Source of the DNA: Arion vulgaris
Lineage: Eukaryota; Mollusca; Gastropoda; Stylommatophora; Arionidae
Length of the DNA: 64,000 bases
Assembly: GCA_020796225.1 (NCBI GenBank)
Contig: CM036758.1
Coordinates: 71,584,366 to 71,648,365, forward strand
Reading direction: 5' to 3'
Both the position numbers and the translations under genes were made by a program. The notes under the pieces were generated by a model. It did not search any database, had not been told where the DNA came from, and saw nothing but the letters and a program-made list of their open reading frames with translations. Shown in pieces: positions 62,717 to 64,000 of the stretch (position 1 is the first letter of the stretch; each line of letters starts with the position of its first letter).

Positions 62717-64000
62717 ACTATAAGGGAAGACTGCGGTAAAACTATAAGGGAAGACTATTAAAACTATAAAGGAAGACTGCAGTAAATTATAAGGGAAGAC
62801 TGTATTTAAACTATAAGGGAAGACTGCGGTAAAACTATAAGGGGAGACAGCGGTAAAACTATAAGGGAAGACTGCATTAAAACTATAAGGGAAGACTGCG
62901 GTAAAACTATAAGGGAAGACTGTATTAAAACTATAAGGGAAGACTGCATTAAAACTATAAGGGAAGACTGTATTAAACTATAAGGGAAGAATGCATTAAA
63001 ACTATAAGGGAAGAATGCATTAAAACTATAAGGGAAGAATGCATTAAAACTATAAGGGAAGACTGCATTAAAACTATAAGGGAAGAATGCATTAAAACTA
63101 TAAGGGAAGAATGCAGTAAAACTATAAGGGAAGACTGCAGTAAAACTATAAGGGAAGAATGCAGTAAAACTATAAGGGAAGAATGCATTAAAACTATAAG
63201 GGAAGAATGCATTAAAACTATAAGGGAAGAATGCAGTAAAACTATAAGGGAAGACTGCAGTAAAACTATAAGGGAAGAATGCAGTAAAACTATAAGGGAA
63301 GAATGCATTAAAACTATAAGGGAAGAATGCATTAAAACTATAAGGGAAGAATGCAGTAAAACTATAAGGGAAGACTGCAGTAAAACTATAAGGGAAGAAT
63401 GCAGTAAAACTATAAGGGAAGACTGCATTAAAACTATAAGGGAAGACTGCATTAAAACTATAAGGGAAGAATGCAGTAAAACTATAAGGGAAGACTGCAG
63501 TAAAACTATAAGGGAAGACTGCAGTAAAACTATAAGGGAAGAATGCATTAAAACTATAAGGGAAGACTGCAGTAAAACTATAAGGGAAGACTGCAGTAAA
63601 ACTATAAGGGAAGACTGCATTAAAACTATAAGGGAAGACTGCAGTAAAACTATAAGGGAAGAATGCATTAAAACTATAAGGGAAGACTGCAGTAAAACTA
63701 TAAGGGAAGACTGTATTAAAACTATAAGGGAAGACTGCATTAAAACTATAAGGGAAGACTGTATTAAAACTATAAGGGAAGAATGCATTAAAACTATAAG
63801 GGAAGAATGCATTAAAACTATAAGGGAAGACTGCAGTAAAACTATAAGGGAAGACTGCAGTAAAACTATAAGGGAAGACTGCAGTAAAACTATAAGGGAA
63901 GACTGCAGTAAAACTATAAGGGAAGACTGCAGTAAAACTATAAGGGAAGACTGCAGTAAAACTATAAGGGAAGACTGCAGTAAAACTATAAGGGAAGACT
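62717..64000. repeat. 24-bp tandem array, more than 50 copies, runs off the window
   Basis: Unit ACTATAAGGGAAGACTGCAG plus TAAA, with two main variable sites (GAATGC/GACTGC and GCAGT/GCATT). Early units are degenerate. The minus strand is open (MHSSLIVL type octapeptides) because 24 is a multiple of three. From about 63060 to 63480 a 120-bp five-unit block recurs. Confidence 0.98.

Noticed and set aside
62973..63812. 279-codon minus-strand hydrophobic frame (SSLIVL repeats)
   Set aside because: 24-bp period keeps one frame open; the unit derives from a PLE end.

Overview
The window is animal nuclear DNA. It is AT-rich, with long introns bounded by GT/AG sites, at least eight tRNA-derived or tRNA-like SINE groups, many 5'-truncated non-LTR retrotransposon ends, Penelope-like (PLE) insertions and several kilobase-scale tandem arrays. 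The species cannot be fixed from sequence alone. The retroelement and SINE types fit a spiralian or other marine invertebrate; that is inference.

One protein-coding gene is recognised, on the minus strand. It is the 3' part of an atrophin gene (vertebrate RERE/ATN1, fly Grunge/Atro), a nuclear transcriptional corepressor. Thirteen exons lie between 41369 and 1675: a GATA-type zinc finger split over two exons (41280-41369, 38501-38705), Lys/Ser linker exons (35746-35931, 34600-34683, 32575-32667), a 1.85-kb Ser/Thr/Pro/Gln-rich exon (28740-30586), then the conserved C-terminal atrophin region (25316-25466, 19421-19637, 17133-17404, 14590-14814, 11094-11483, 4271-4458, 1675-1767). A further exon, 9639-9839, has excellent splice sites and matching phase but encodes something I do not recognise. 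The BAH, ELM2 and SANT domains expected upstream are not seen in 41.4-64 kb and probably lie beyond the window. Two points in the model need attention: a 1-nt frameshift in exon 17133-17404, and a phase gap between 38501 and 35931 that implies an unseen exon.

The introns and the 22.6 kb upstream are almost wholly repeats. Short minus- and plus-strand fragments are C-terminal ends of RTE/CR1/I-like reverse transcriptases. Three PLE insertions carry target-site duplications (TSDs) of 11-15 bp, and one encodes a GIY-YIG domain. Several SINEs are nested in other repeats with clean TSDs. DNA-transposon remains include a Tigger/pogo-like element (15843-16759), a TTAA-type MITE (60699-60877) and two foldback elements.

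Tandem arrays: 42 bp (8251-8992), 60 bp x3 (12781-12960), 31 bp (18264-19352, split by a palindromic element), 19 bp (19693-21142, split by a reverse transcriptase fragment), 58 bp (45315-47802), another 19 bp (47827-48573), 70 bp (51479-53647) and 24 bp (62717 to the window end). Several arrays can be traced to the mobile element that seeded them: the 70-bp unit to the tRNA-like end of a SINE, the 24-bp unit to a PLE terminus, and the 58-bp and second 19-bp arrays to one reverse transcriptase fragment. This in-place conversion of mobile-element ends into satellites is the most striking theme of the window.
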